NCBI GenBank assembly: GCA_032191485.1
Contig: JAVDOI010000019.1
Span: 13,675,755 to 13,739,754 of the forward strand
Length of the DNA: 64,000 nt
Direction of reading: 5' to 3'
Origin: Leptoclinus maculatus
Taxonomy: Eukaryota > Chordata > Actinopteri > Perciformes > Stichaeidae
Position numbers and translations under genes: made by a program. The notes beneath the pieces are model-generated. The model searched no databases. It was not told the origin of the DNA and saw only the letters and a program-made list of their open reading frames with translations. Below, piece after piece: positions 52,690-64,000 of this stretch. The stretch's first letter is position 1, and each line of letters begins with the position of its first letter.

Positions 52690-52776
52690 ATGAGGAGGAC
52701 CTGTAAATGTGGCTCCCCAGTCGCTCAGCGCTGCTCTGCGGTCAGTTTGGTGTCTTCTCCCGGCCCCTTCGTATGA
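52690..52776 (+). other. Upstream ORF overlapping the CYTH gene start
   Basis: A 28-codon ORF begins at 52690, out of frame with the main ORF at 52707. Its TGA stop (52774-52776) overlaps an in-frame main-ORF ATG at 52773 (ATGA arrangement). It could reduce use of the first main start and favour reinitiation at methionine 23. Confidence 0.55.
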
Positions 52777-54177
52777 AGTTAGCCGCTCTCAGACCCGTCG
52801 CTGGTGCTCCGCCCCAGAGGGTGTGTTTCGCGGTAAAATCAAGCGCTGAAACACGGAGACTCAGCAGCAGCGGCAGAGACACCGGGAACAGGTAAAACAA
52901 CACACTTTACTTACACGCTTCGTTTTTATTAATATGAGCCACGCTTTGTGTTGCTAGTTAACCATCCGCCATGTTTAATACGACATTTATGGTTTAGCAT
53001 CAGTGTTAGCTCAGTTGTTAGGTAGCTAACAAGCTAGCTAGCTAACGCATCGAGTTGAAGGAAAAACTTCTGTTCTCCGCCGTGATTGGCGGTTTCTTTT
53101 TTCCACATCGTCCAATCGGATGAGTTGAGAGGCGGGTCGAATGAGAACAACATGGAGGACAAACTGGTGGTGTCTGTTTTAAAGAAACAAATATGATTAT
53201 AGAAGAGCTTTTTATTTTTTAAAAGTGACACTTCACCAGCAGGAGTAATTCAAATAAATAAATAATTTATAAAATAATTATATAAAAATAAGTTTTCTTT
53301 ACCACCCATCAGTTAATATAGTAAATACAAATGTTTATTTATATTGTGTGTAAGTAAATATAAATAAATAATAAATAAATGAAATGAGAATACTACAAAC
53401 TATTAAATTAATAATATAAAAAATTAAAACAAATAAAATAAATGATAACTACAAAATAAATAAGAAAAACACACAGAAAATAATACATACATTCATATTT
53501 CAAATTAAGGTCAAGATTTAATAAAAATATAAATATATAATAAAATATCACTATTTAAAAAAGTAATATTTAAAAATGATTAAACAAAAATAATAAAAAA
53601 ATAATTTAAGATTTAAGTAAGATACAATTGACATTACATTCATTTAAATAAAAATGTAAAAATTTTTTAGAAACAACCTGACTTCCTGTCGTCCCTCTTG
53701 TTCTGCACATGCTCAGTAGAGTCATGCCGTCCAACGTGGAGATCAAAGCCAGAGTGAGCGACCCGACGCTGTTCGCCAAGAAGGCCGCTGAGCTCAGCCA
53801 ATCAGAGGGCACGATCATCAGACAGCACGACACGTTCTTCAACTGCAGCCAAGGACGACTGAAGCTGAGAGACTTCATGGTGCATTCAGTGTGTGTGTGT
53901 GTGTGTGTGTTACAAAAATATATATAACTGAAAATAAATAAAATAGATTTTAATATTGCCTGAATACACCACATCCTGTACCGTGGTGTAAAACTGACTC
54001 ACTGGTTGTTTGTTTGTTAGAACGAGTCGGGTCAGCTGATCTTCTACGAGCGTCCCGACACCGATGGACCCAAACTGTCCCGTTACTCCATCAGTCCGAC
54101 CAGCGACCCGCCGAGTCTCCGGGTAAAACACCGAACAACCCGAGTGTGTTTCTGCAGCCACACACTGCCGTTTATTA

Positions 54178-54245
<68 letters not shown>

Positions 54246-55034
54246 AGACCGTGCTGTCAGACGCCCTCGGGGTTAAAGGTGAGGTGCGGAAGGAGCGGCG
54301 GCTGTTTCTGGTTGGTCAGACCAGAGTTCACCTGGACGCCGTGGAGGGACTTGGAAACTACATGGAGCTGGAGGTCAACACACACACACCTGAACACACA
54401 CACACACCTGAACATACACACTCTGAGACGCACACAGTTTTTAATATGTGTATTATACATTCGGCACATTACATTAATGAAGTCATTTTTATTATACTGT
54501 TTTATCATAATTGTTTCTTGCCAACTCGAAGTTATGAAAACTGGTTTTGTGTCATAATTGTAACTTTTGTTACAAATTCTGATTAAAGAAGTATTTCCTA
54601 ATCATGAAATAGGATTCTGATGATCCCATAATAACCTTAAAATAGAAATAAACATATAATGTTCGGAACTATTACAGCTTATTATGAGATAAAGTTCAGT
54701 AGAGAAGAATGACACTCCACGTTTTGTTGTTGCGCCGTGAGCGGATCGGCTGAACAACATGTTTGTTTGTTTGTTTGTTTGTTTAGGTGGTGATGCGTCC
54801 GGAGCAGACTGTTGAAGACGGACAGCAGGTCGGTTTGTCTGTGTAAAACGTTAACATTTAAAAGTACACACGTGTCGGTAAACTCAACATTCGCGCTGTA
54901 AATAGTTTGATTTGATCGGTTTTGTTTTGTTGAAGGTGGCCGAGGGTCTGATGGAGAAGCTGGGCGTCTCAAAGGAGAGTCTGGTGACGGGCGCGTACAT
55001 GGACCTGATACTGAAGGGACACAAAGACACGTAA
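52707..55034 (+). CDS. CYTH-domain protein, CyaB-like, probable mitochondrial presequence
   Basis: CYTH (CyaB/thiamine triphosphatase) enzymes use a beta-tunnel to bind triphosphate substrates with divalent metal. Exons: 52707-52891, 53717-53879, 54021-54122, 54248-54373, 54787-54828 and 54936-55034, in frame, 238 residues. Exon 1 gives about 60 residues rich in Arg/Ser/Ala and poor in acids, ending RRLSSSGRDTGN, so a mitochondrial transit peptide is likely. The CYTH core follows: NVEIKAR, RQHDTFFNCSQGRLKLRDF, LIFYERPDTDGPKLSRY, RRLFLVGQTRVHLDAVEGLG and NYMELEVVM. The strand-1 motif is N-x-E-x-K rather than the usual E-x-E-x-K. It resembles class IV adenylate cyclase (CyaB)-type proteins more than vertebrate ThTPase. 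The true reaction is unknown to me. Donor GAG/GTCAAC at 54374 is weak. AATAAA lies at 55181. Confidence 0.88.
53241..53670. repeat. AT-rich low-complexity tract in CYTH gene intron 1
   Basis: Long runs of AATAAATA-type sequence with little else. No element ends recognised. Confidence 0.8.
54179..54241. repeat. (GT)n microsatellite on the CYTH exon 4 acceptor
   Basis: The GT tract runs to within 6 nt of exon 54248 (…GTGTGCGTAG/ACC). Confidence 0.94.
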
Positions 55035-55180
55035 AACAAACGCACCCCTTGGAGAGCAGGACGATGATGACGAAACTCTTCAGTATTGTCAAACAGTAAT
55101 CAGAATACTCTGTAGTAGTTTCACTGTGATCAGAATCTGATTTGTTAACTTTTGTATTTAGTTCTTTGACTTCTTTTCTA

Positions 55181-55186
55181 AATAAA
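55181..55186 (+). terminator. CYTH gene poly(A) signal AATAAA
   Basis: Canonical hexamer 147 nt after the stop. Confidence 0.65.
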
Positions 55187-55765
55187 GCAATTTTCCGTTG
55201 ATTAAAATATATTATTTTTACCAAAAATAATGAAGAATCTGAGTACGGTTATTTACCAGACGCTTCGTTTCAATTGCGTTCCAATCAACGATTTATTCTA
55301 GAGAGCTTTCCTCTAATATTTATCTTCTCATTTATGCAAATAGTTTCCTCAAATGACCGACAACAAACATCCTTTGTGTTCTCCAGAGTTTGCTCATCTA
55401 ATTTACCCAGAAACAACATTATGTCTTTAATTAGGTTAGATTGTAGCAGGACGAGCATTGTTTTAATAGATTAGTCTGTCAATGTTTTAGTTTAGTGAAA
55501 AATACACAAATTTAATCCTTTCAAATAGACTAAAGATACACTTTCTATATAATTGCACTAATATGCCCTTACTGTTCTTCTGGTATTACTGAGTATAAAC
55601 CAAGATTCTGCATGAATTGCATCTTAACTCGTCTAAAAACACGTCTCTTCTTTCTAAACATGTCCCCTCGTGTCCCCACTCGGGGGCAGAGTTTCATTTT
55701 AAGCGGCAGAAAAACAAACCTTAAAGTCAAAGACGGAGCCACAGAGTCGCTTTCCTCCACCTCAT

Positions 55766-55771
55766 TTTATT
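55766..55771 (-). terminator. Possible usp6nl poly(A) signal (AATAAA on minus strand)
   Basis: TTTATT on the plus strand, about 1.05 kb after the usp6nl stop. It would put the 3' ends of usp6nl and the CYTH gene roughly 550 bp apart, tail to tail. Confidence 0.45.
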
Positions 55772-56824
55772 AAGCAAAGTATCAGAGTATCAGGCCTGCG
55801 ATTAGTCGTTAAACAAAGATAACTTAGGGAATGTAATGAACAGTACGGTTTGACAACAACTGCTTCAAAACCAGAGTATGCAGAATAATAATAAAAGGGA
55901 ATGTGGTTAAATGAACTGTAGTGTGTGTGTGTGTGTGTGTGTGCCAGATGACTCTGTATGCCAGTAGTTGAGAATAATAATAAGACATAATGAAGAAAAG
56001 CAAACTGAAACTAGTTCACATCCATCTCTGGCTGCGTGTGCTCAAGATGTAACTACAGTACAGCAATTAAAAAAACAAACATGTTACCTATTACATAGCG
56101 AATCAGATGGCTTAAAGCCACCAAAAATATATATATATATATATATTAATAGCCCTCACAAATTAGCTCTCTATGCCTTTAGTCTCTAATCAGGGTCGGA
56201 ATTTAACCAAAAACTGGCCTGAAATATGTGTAAATATCCAACTTCACGTATGTACGAGAGATGAATCCGTTAATCAGGAATAAAATCACAGAAACTGTAA
56301 AGTAAAGATTAAAAAATAAACCCTGCTCTTTCTACTGTGGTGGCGCTGCACAATGGAAATACTCTCTATCGTTGGACATAGTGTTACTTCTTCCTCTGAA
56401 AGATAACATTCACGAGCATTTTAGAGCAAACCGATCTCTAACGTAACATATAAAAAAATAAAGATGGAGAATTAAATCAGACCTTTTTTTTTTTCCGGAG
56501 AACGTTCCCTTGCTTACTGATAACAACTCAGCATATTTAACAAAAAGAATCCACTGTACATATCGGACTCTAGAAGATATATACTGTCAGCTCTCGTTAA
56601 TGATTTACATCCAAAAATAAAATAAAATCTTCAGTCAGTTTTTTAAAGTGATCGGTAAAAACTTCGGAGGCTGGTTGCGTCCTGCAGCGGGACAGTCAGA
56701 AGGTCAGTACTTCACACATAAAGAACACAAGCAGGCTCCTAACAAAGCTCACCTTTACCACAGTGTCAGTGACTACGCCTCAGTTCATTTTACAGTGTCT
56801 CGCCCCGTTTCTCTTATCGTCCAA
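55772..56824 (-). other. Probable usp6nl 3'UTR
   Basis: Noncoding sequence after the usp6nl stop, with a (GT)n tract near 55920 and a (TA)n tract near 56130. No other gene seen. Confidence 0.5.
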
Positions 56825-59800
56825 TCACAGCAGCATGGACTCCTGCATGGCGAACGCCTCCTGTGCGTGCCTGTAGTGTGGTCCTCCGAACAGCTGGGGG
56901 AGCTGTTGCCGTACGACGGGCTGCTGCTGCTGCTGCTGCTGCTGCTTCTGGAACTGAGTCCTGTAGTGGAGCAGGTCGTCCGGGTTCGGGGGGAAAGCGA
57001 ACTCCTGAACGGGGGACATTTGGGCTCGCTGGAAGCTGGGCGAGCGTGGCACCCCGCCGGGGGATTGAGGGGGCAGCGCGTCCTCCGGCGCCCACGGGAG
57101 CCCGTCCACAGGCCGCCGAGGCCCGCCTTCCGGCAGGTAGTGTGGGGCCGCCTCGCTCCTCTGACGCCCCTCAAACCCGTAGTCCACCGGGGCGTAGGCC
57201 TGTGCGGTGGAGGTGAGTTGCTGCAGGTAGATAGGGGTGGAGTGCTCCGGGGGGGGCCTGGCGTTGCGGTTGGAGCTCGGCGGCGGCAGCGGCCTGCGGT
57301 AGGTGGTGTAGGAGTTGTTCATGAGCGCCTTCTCTGGGGAGTGGTGGTTGTTTTGGCGCTGCGTGGTGGCGTACGCTCGCTCGCCGTACACCACATTGGA
57401 GGGCGGGGTAAGCCGAGAGGGCGGAGCATAGAGTCTTTCCTCTCCTCTGTGGTCCAGGCTCACGCTGTAGGCGGGATGCAAGATGGGGACTTCGGTGGTG
57501 GTTCTGGCGGGGGAGTGCTGCTGGGGAGGGGTGCTGTACTGGCTCTGGCTGCCAGGGTAGCTCGCGTGGACTCCTCCTGGACTGTTGTGGGAAAACGCCG
57601 GAGGAAGAGGGTGTTGGACCATCCTGGGACCCGATGCCACAGAGACGACGCTCCCGGCCAGGCTGGGGCTTCCCTGATGGAGGGACGATACGCTGAAAGG
57701 CGTCTCACTGCGAGGGGTCCTCATTCTGGACGGAGGTCTGTCGAGCTCCAGGATCTCGACGTTCTGCTCTGGCAGCCCCGGCACGTTGTCGTACTGGGAG
57801 GCGTTGGAGCCGCGGTTGGAGTCGGGGATGAAGCCCTTGGGGCGCGGCCGGCGCTGGTTGGGCGGTGCGCCGTCTTCTGGACTGGAAGGAGCCGGCGACG
57901 CCCCTCTGCTCAGCTGGACCTCCCGGGCCGCCGCCTTCACCGCTTCCAGCTTCGTGTCGGAGGGTTTGAACCACCGGGGGGTGATTTCTCTGTGAGAGCT
58001 GGAGCCCGCGTTGGTGTTATGGTTGGCGATGGCGTGGCTCTGAGGCTTCGCCCTATCTCCTGTGGTGGGCTGTGGTGTGGGGGCTGAGGGTGGTGTTGTT
58101 CTCCTCTCGGGTGTGGTGGAGGTGGACTGCTTCCTCTGCTCGTGGGGGATCTCCCCGGATCCCCTGGAGCGCACATCCCTCTTGTCAACCTTGTGGTGGC
58201 GGATCGATTTCTCCAGCGAGTCCCGGCGCGACCGGCTGGGGGGCCGACTCTCCCGCTGGCGCTCTGGTACGGGGGTCCCCGTACTCGGGTCCCCGGGAGG
58301 CTCGGCTGGCTCGGCGTGGCTCTGACCGTTGGCCACGTGGTTCACCATCACCACCGCCAGCTCGGGAGGAAGCTGCCCCAGAGGCTTCTTGGGAAACTCT
58401 TCTTCTTTACCTGCAAAGATGAAAACAAGAAGGAAACACACATTAGAGGAAACCACCAGGAAGCAGAAGTGAGCGGTGATGGTTTAGACACACTGTGTGG
58501 CGCTGATTCACATCAGATGAGGAGTCACGACAGGGACATGGATTCATGCAACACCACTGCCATAGAGAGGTACAAAAAATAAAGGAGAACTTCACAGGCA
58601 AAGAGCAAAGGACAGAAAAAAACATCAGAAATAATGTTTGATATTAATCCTGCGCCTGCTGGAGGGGCTCAATTAGGAAGTGACATTCAATCGAGTAGTC
58701 TCTGAAATGATGAGTTTGTCTCCATTTCATTAAACTGTACTTAGCTGCAGCAGTAGAAAGGTCGTACAGAAATAGTTCTTGATTAATGAACCACGTTAAA
58801 TGTACCGAGACTGATAAGAACAAGCGTTAAAGCCACACTTCTTCACTTAAGACTACCCAGCCTGGACCAAGTGCATGTTAAAGGACATCGATACTAACGC
58901 TTCACGTTAAAGAATAAATAAAAAGTACAGTCGACAGGAACATATACAGTGAGCAGACACGGTGACGGTGGGGACTGTGAGGGTGATCAGAAGAGTCGAA
59001 GATGATCCGGGAAGGAAACTTAAGTGTCTGTCCGTAAAAAGTGTTTCTTGTCCTCTTTCATCCTCGTTCGATTATCACGTCCACAAACCGGTAAGTAACC
59101 CTTCTCCGGTCCTGTCCGCATGTTTTAATATGTAACGACAGGATGATAAGTTTACTTTTCCTCTGACTCGTGCAGATGTAATTCAGAAAGTCCATCAACA
59201 TTTTACTGAGATATGCAGTCATGTTTCTGGCAGATAAACAACACATTTTAGCCAAAATGAATGTTTGAAACCAGCAGCTACAACCTGAATATAAGAATTT
59301 GATGGTCAAATATTTATCGCTAAAGCAGATAAGTGTGTATTTAACTTATTTAATTAATCCCTTCATTTTAGACTGAAGGTGCTTCAGGTGAACGTCCTCT
59401 GAAGCATCGTCTGACAGGTTTTATTTTGTCCTCCGTGTTTTTCTTACTTCATGACGGAGCGGTGTTCGCCTCCAGCAGGTATCGGTATAGTTTTTATTTC
59501 ACACAGCAACAATGAAACCCGTCTAACCTCGCCTTAAGGACTTCTACCACGACAGTATAAAGGATGCCGTGGAGGCCTTTTCCTCGCTTATGAACAAAAG
59601 CATGGAGGGAAATAGAACCGTAGAGATGTTCTTGGATTGTAAGGGTCATAAAAGATAGTTATTCTTTAGTATGAGAGTACCTATCAGTATAAGAGATGAG
59701 GAAAGGTTGGTTTGACAGTGTGCGGTACCTTTTATTTTGAAGGAACCGATTCATTGATACTAAATGTTAACTATTAGTATCAGAGGTTGGTGACAGAAAA

Positions 59801-62800
59801 GATCAAAGATGCATCCAGATGTTTGTACAGAGTGCATTACACTGCGGTGGTTAACTCAAACTAAGCCTGGTGACGTTCAAAACCCTAAAACCGCCATCGT
59901 TTATCACAATTCAGCTAATTCAGATACAAACAAATGTCCCCCTCTGCACACCAGCGAGTGTGTTGGCAAGATTTAAACAAAAGCCTCCAGTGTTGGAAAA
60001 GTGGCTCATTATCTTGTCAGCGGGCGGGAAAGCGAACAGACAGCTACTGTGATAGTTGTGTGGGCTCTGGAAGAAAGGAACGTTCTGCTTCCTTCTTTGT
60101 AGTATTTAAGTAAAGAAATCTTACAAAAGACAGGAAGTCCACACAGAGGATGCTCAAAAAGATGCATAAATTAACCCGTCTACTTCTACATAGTCAGTGT
60201 ATTACACATGTAGTAGTGTGTAGACTACTAGGTCGACAGCTGCCTGTCAAAGTAAAAGTAAAGCGTTGAAACTATTCTAAATATAGCGTACTCTTATAAT
60301 GGTGTATAAAATACAGCAGTACATTGCTTCGCTCCCGTGCTGGTTCTCCTACAACCACACTTTGAAAGAAGCAAACTATCCCTTTAAAGAGAAATAAGCT
60401 CCAGGTTTAAGAAGTGCTATGATAAGCTATCAAGCGTCCCAGTGTGGTGCAGTACCTTTAGTTGGCCACCAGGCGGCACACAACGTCATCTCAAAGAGCT
60501 TTTTTTTTACAACCACTTTGGAATTAAAACATGGCAGTAAAGGGTAATAAATAAAACAGTAGGAGAGCCAGCCACTGCAGGACTGAAGCAAAGCATCGGA
60601 ACTTAGTAAAACATATCAAGTGTGGGATAAAAAACAGCTGGAAGGAGTTTGTGAAGGAATAAAACCCCCCCGAGTGCTGCTGGACAGACAGGCGACAGAC
60701 AGGACGGACGGACTGACTGAGGGACAGATGGGACAGAGACATGGAGAGGGTTAGGACCAGTCAGGATAGCCCACCGGTTACTGTTGTAGGAGGGAATGTG
60801 GCCCGCACTCACGGCCACACTCCTGTTGTTGTTGGCTAACATCGTTTGTGAAGAAGAAGGGAGAGAAGGAAGATTAATGAGGAGACAGAGCAAGATTAGA
60901 AACACATTCATATTATTATTATTATTATAGTTAATACAGCCGAAGGACGGCAGGAAGCATGTAAACGCCATGACACAGAAAGACGGGCGTTCGAACATAT
61001 TTGATTAAAAAACAACAACCAATGTTTTCTGAAACATTTTAGATTTATTCCTTATTTCTTCTTTAATTAATAGACTAATTGCTGAGTTTATAAAATCCCC
61101 AAAAGTGGTGAAAAACGCCAAAGGAGACGACTTTAAATAGCTAAAACCCCCAAAAAACTCAGTTTACAATCATATAATACTAATATTATATATATATATA
61201 TTATATTAATAACTAATAATATTGTTTTTTACTTGTTTAAAAACTAATAATAATAATTAAAAAGTGCAAATACGTATGTATATTTGTCTATTTGTTCAGG
61301 TGAAGATCAGCAAACTATTTATTAGTTCTGCATAAAATATAAATAATACTTAAGATCAGATCTGTAGTAAAAGGGTGATAAGAACAAAGCAGTGTATTGG
61401 TTTTAAAGTTGTCTCTGTGGCTTTAACAGAGCTCTAAAACGTCTTATTCTAGCCGGTCCTGGTCTCTCCGAGGACCTCATGCTGGATCAGTACCTGGTGC
61501 GGGCAGCTCCAGCTTTGCCCTCCGGAGCTCCGTCATGGACGCCTGTAGCTGCTCCACCACAAAGTCGTCCTCGAAGAAGAAATCTTTGGACAAAGACACC
61601 TGCAGAAACTCCACCAGCTCCTCCATGGACAGCTTCATCAGGTGCTCTGTCAATCAAACACACATACGTCAGGAACTGAGTGTTTGAGAGGGGGACAGCA
61701 GCTGGGAGCTCTGTGCAGAATGAACAGTCTTACTCTTGTGCAGTTTGAGGATAGTGTAGGACATAGTGGGCAGCACTCGTTCCCCCTCCAAGATGTAGAT
61801 GTCCCAGATCCTGAGGGTGAGAGTGAAGGGAGTCTGGAGGGAGACGGGACAAAAGGTCAGAAGATCTCATTGTCTATTGTCAACAAATCCCTTAAAAAGA
61901 CCAAAACTAACTATACAAAAGTACTCACTCTGTCCAGGAAGCACTGGAAGAACCACTTCATGGTGTAGAGACTGGTCAACACCTCCTGCTTGTCCTGCAG
62001 CAGCACAAACACACAGTCTATTCCGTGCATTGATGTACCTCCATTATAATCACATTACCACCCTTGAAGGTGTGTTAAGTAATGCTTCTGAAAACACAGG
62101 AAGTGTTCTAACGTGGTCACATAATCCGGAGTTATCTGGATGGATGTCTGGTATTATGAGCAGTTGCTCCATTATTGATGTCTCCAGCAGTGTTTGTGTC
62201 TCACCAGGTGCTGCTTCAGTTTGGGCATCGTCTTCCTGAGGATGTGGTCGTGGTGCTCCTGGAAACGCATCAGCTTCGGGAATCCGGGGATAAAAAACCC
62301 TAAAAGAGACCACGTAAGAGACAATTAGTTAGTCAGTAAGGGACGATTAGTTAGTCAGTAAGGGACAATTAGTTAGTCAGTAAGGGACGATTAGTTAGTC
62401 AGTAAGGGACAGTTAGTTAGTCAGTAAGGGACCATTAGTTAGTCAGTAAGGGACAATTAGTTAGTCAGTAAGGGACGATTAGTTAGTCAGTAAGGGACGA
62501 TTAGTTAGTCAGTAAGGGACAGTTAGTTAGTCAGTAAGGGACCATTAGTTAGTCAGTAAGGGACAATTAGTTAGTCAGTAAGGGACAATTAATTAGTCAG
62601 TAAGGGACAGTTAGTTAGTCAGTAAGGGACAGTTAGTTAGTCAGTATGGGACGATTAGTTAGTCAGTAAGGGACAATTAGTTAGTCAGTAAGGGACGATT
62701 AGTTAGTCAGTAAGGGACAGTTAGTTAGTCAGTAAGGGACGATTAGTTAGTCAGTAAGGGACAGTTAGTTAGTCAGTAAGGGACAGTTAGTTAGTCAGTA

Positions 62801-63987
62801 AGGGACAATTAGTTAGTCAGTAAGGGACGATTAGTTAGTCAGTAAGGGACGATTAGTTAGTCAGTAAGGGACAATTAGTTAGTCAGTAAGGGACCATTAG
62901 TTAGTCAGTAAGGGACAGTTAGTTAGTCAGTAAGGGACGATTAGTTAGTCAGTAAGGGGTGATTAGTTAGTCAGTAAGGGACGATTAGTTAGTCAGTAAG
63001 GGACAGTTAGTTAGTCAGTAAGGGACAGTTAGTTAGTCAGTAAGGGACAGTTAGTTAGTCAGTAAGGGACGATTAGTTAGTCAGTAAGGGACGATTAGTT
63101 AGTCAGTAAGGGACGATTAGTTAGTCAGTAAGGGACGATTAGTTAGTCAGTAAGGGATGATTAGTTAGTCAGTAAGGGGTGATTAGTTAGTCAGTAAGAG
63201 GTGATTAGTTAGTCAGTAAGGGACAATTAGTTAGTTAGTAAGGGACCATTAGTTAGTCAGTAAGGGACCATTAGTTAGTCAGTAAGGGACCATTAATTAG
63301 TCAGTAAGGGACAGTTAGTTAGTCAGTAAGGGACGATTACTTAGTCAGTAAGGGACCATTAGTTAGTCAGTAAGGGACGATCAGTTAGTTAGTAAATACA
63401 TTTTAATCCGTCACAATATTTTCAGCTGTATGCTTCATAGGCATGATAGTTTCATGTACTATGTTGCCGAAGCATCAAAATACAATGGAACACAACATTA
63501 AGATTGATATGTTTGAATCTCTTTCTCTCTTTCTAAAGAGCAACAAGTGACTCGTCCTCTAATGATCGGCACATCAGCCACAACCCAGCTGCATCTGATG
63601 GGACATTTGGCTGTTAAAGTAAGTTTTACCGTGCATAGCGTGCTTCTGCCCAGACAGTAGCTTGACCAGAGCCCAGAAGGCGTCCTCCTCGTTCATGTAG
63701 ATCAGCAGCAGAGCTGTGATCTGACTCATGCCCTGGCAGTAGCCCACCTCCTGCAAACACACATCCATCAGTATAGAGATGAGCTGAGTTCTGACTGAGT
63801 TCTGCATTCAGTGGGAAACACTTGTTGAAATGACTTGTGTCCTTGTGGACTAATCTGTTACTTGTGAAAATGTATCCAAAACACACGGACAGATGCTGAG
63901 AGTAAAAGAACAGCAACGTTTGAGTGTGACTGACTCACCGTGTTGTAGATGGAGTAGGCTGTGAGGACGTGGAAGAGAGCCTGCTGC
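56825..63987 (-). CDS. usp6nl: USP6NL / RN-tre, TBC-domain Rab GTPase-activating protein (5' part outside window)
   Basis: A Rab GAP (Rab5/Rab41/Rab43 in mammals) controlling endocytosis and Golgi traffic, with a tail that binds Eps8. In transcript order the exons are 63987-63939, 63750-63630, 62299-62205, 61994-61929, 61833-61734, 61646-61494 and 58410-56825. They are in frame but begin mid-TBC domain. TBC features are the YCQ glutamine-finger motif (EVGYCQGMSQ), NEEDAFWAL, FPKLMRFQEHHD, RIWDIYILEGERVLPTMSYTIL and HLMKLSMEELVEFLQ. The arginine-finger part lies off the right edge. The last exon encodes a 528-residue Pro/Ser/Arg-rich, probably disordered tail with PKKPLGQLPPE at its start, NASQYDNVPG, a polyglutamine run and the C-terminus AMQESMLL, which corresponds to SIQESVLL of human USP6NL. 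Confidence 0.93.
56921..56948 (-). repeat. CAG/CTG repeat encoding polyglutamine in usp6nl
   Basis: CTG units on the plus strand encode about eight consecutive Gln near the usp6nl C-terminus, followed by PVVRQQLPQ. Confidence 0.93.
58411..61493 (-). other. usp6nl penultimate intron
   Basis: A 3.1-kb intron with no exon I can support. A minus-strand ORF near 60840-60600 has no matching splice phase. AT-rich tract near 61160-61260. Confidence 0.55.
62309..63387. repeat. 22-bp minisatellite, ~49 copies, in a usp6nl intron
   Basis: The unit is approximately AGTTAGTCAGTAAGGGACGATT, repeated about 49 times (1,078 bp) with almost no indels. Variation is concentrated at the two bases after GGGAC (GA, AA, AG, CA) plus a few GGTGATT variants. 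It begins only about 10 nt upstream (in transcript sense) of the acceptor of exon 62299-62205. Confidence 0.95.
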
Positions 63988-64000
63988 CTGAGAACACAAA

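Noticed and set aside
56648..58087. 479-codon plus-strand ORF opposite the usp6nl last exon
   Set aside because: Shadow of the GC-rich, low-complexity minus-strand coding exon, which has matching splice phase and the recognisable USP6NL C-terminus.
60603..60998. Minus-strand ORF in the usp6nl intron as an alternative exon
   Set aside because: No acceptor in the right phase (phase 1 entry gives an early stop) and no similarity I recognise.

Overview
The window is vertebrate nuclear DNA, almost certainly from a ray-finned (teleost, probably percomorph) fish. Coding sequence is split into short exons with GT/AG introns. Long (GT)n/(CA)n microsatellites are frequent, fish-type dispersed repeats occur, and one gene is a FISNA-NACHT-LRR-B30.2 receptor, a family expanded in fish. 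I saw no rRNA, tRNA, CRISPR array or prokaryotic feature. Exon limits below were set by eye from splice dinucleotides, reading phase and remembered family sequences. All joined coding sequences stay in frame.

Layout. (1) 924-24740, + strand: abcc9 (SUR2), entered part-way through the gene. 35 exons are visible, from late in the region before TMD1 to both alternative last exons (SUR2A type and SUR2B type). (2) 24741-29667: intergenic DNA. (3) 29668-34016, +: kcnj8 (Kir6.1), complete, six coding exons. Kir6.1 is the pore partner of SUR2, so regions 1 and 3 are the conserved KATP channel gene pair. (4) 34017-39650: repeat-rich intergenic DNA with a SINE-like element, a foldback element and a hAT-like transposon that has a perfect 8-bp target duplication. 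(5) 39672-47354, +: an intact fish-type NLR gene of ten coding exons with a GC-rich hexamer repeat inside two near-duplicate exons. (6) 49292-51970, +: echdc3, a crotonase-fold protein. (7) 52707-55034, +: a CYTH-domain (CyaB/ThTPase superfamily) gene with a likely mitochondrial presequence. (8) 63987-56825, - strand: the 3' part of usp6nl (RN-tre), a TBC-domain Rab GAP with a long proline-rich tail. It converges on the CYTH gene and runs off the right edge.

How the genes relate. Only abcc9 and kcnj8 have an obvious joint function, as regulatory and pore subunits of vascular and cardiac KATP channels. echdc3 and usp6nl are also neighbours in human (10p), while ABCC9 and KCNJ8 lie on human 12p, so the window joins two blocks that are separate in mammals, with the NLR gene at the join. 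The most unusual items are a pair of consecutive 39-nt symmetric microexons in the abcc9 NBD1 region, GT-repeat tracts sitting directly on several 3' splice sites, an echdc3 intron made almost wholly of GT repeats, and the little-studied CYTH gene with its overlapping upstream ORF.
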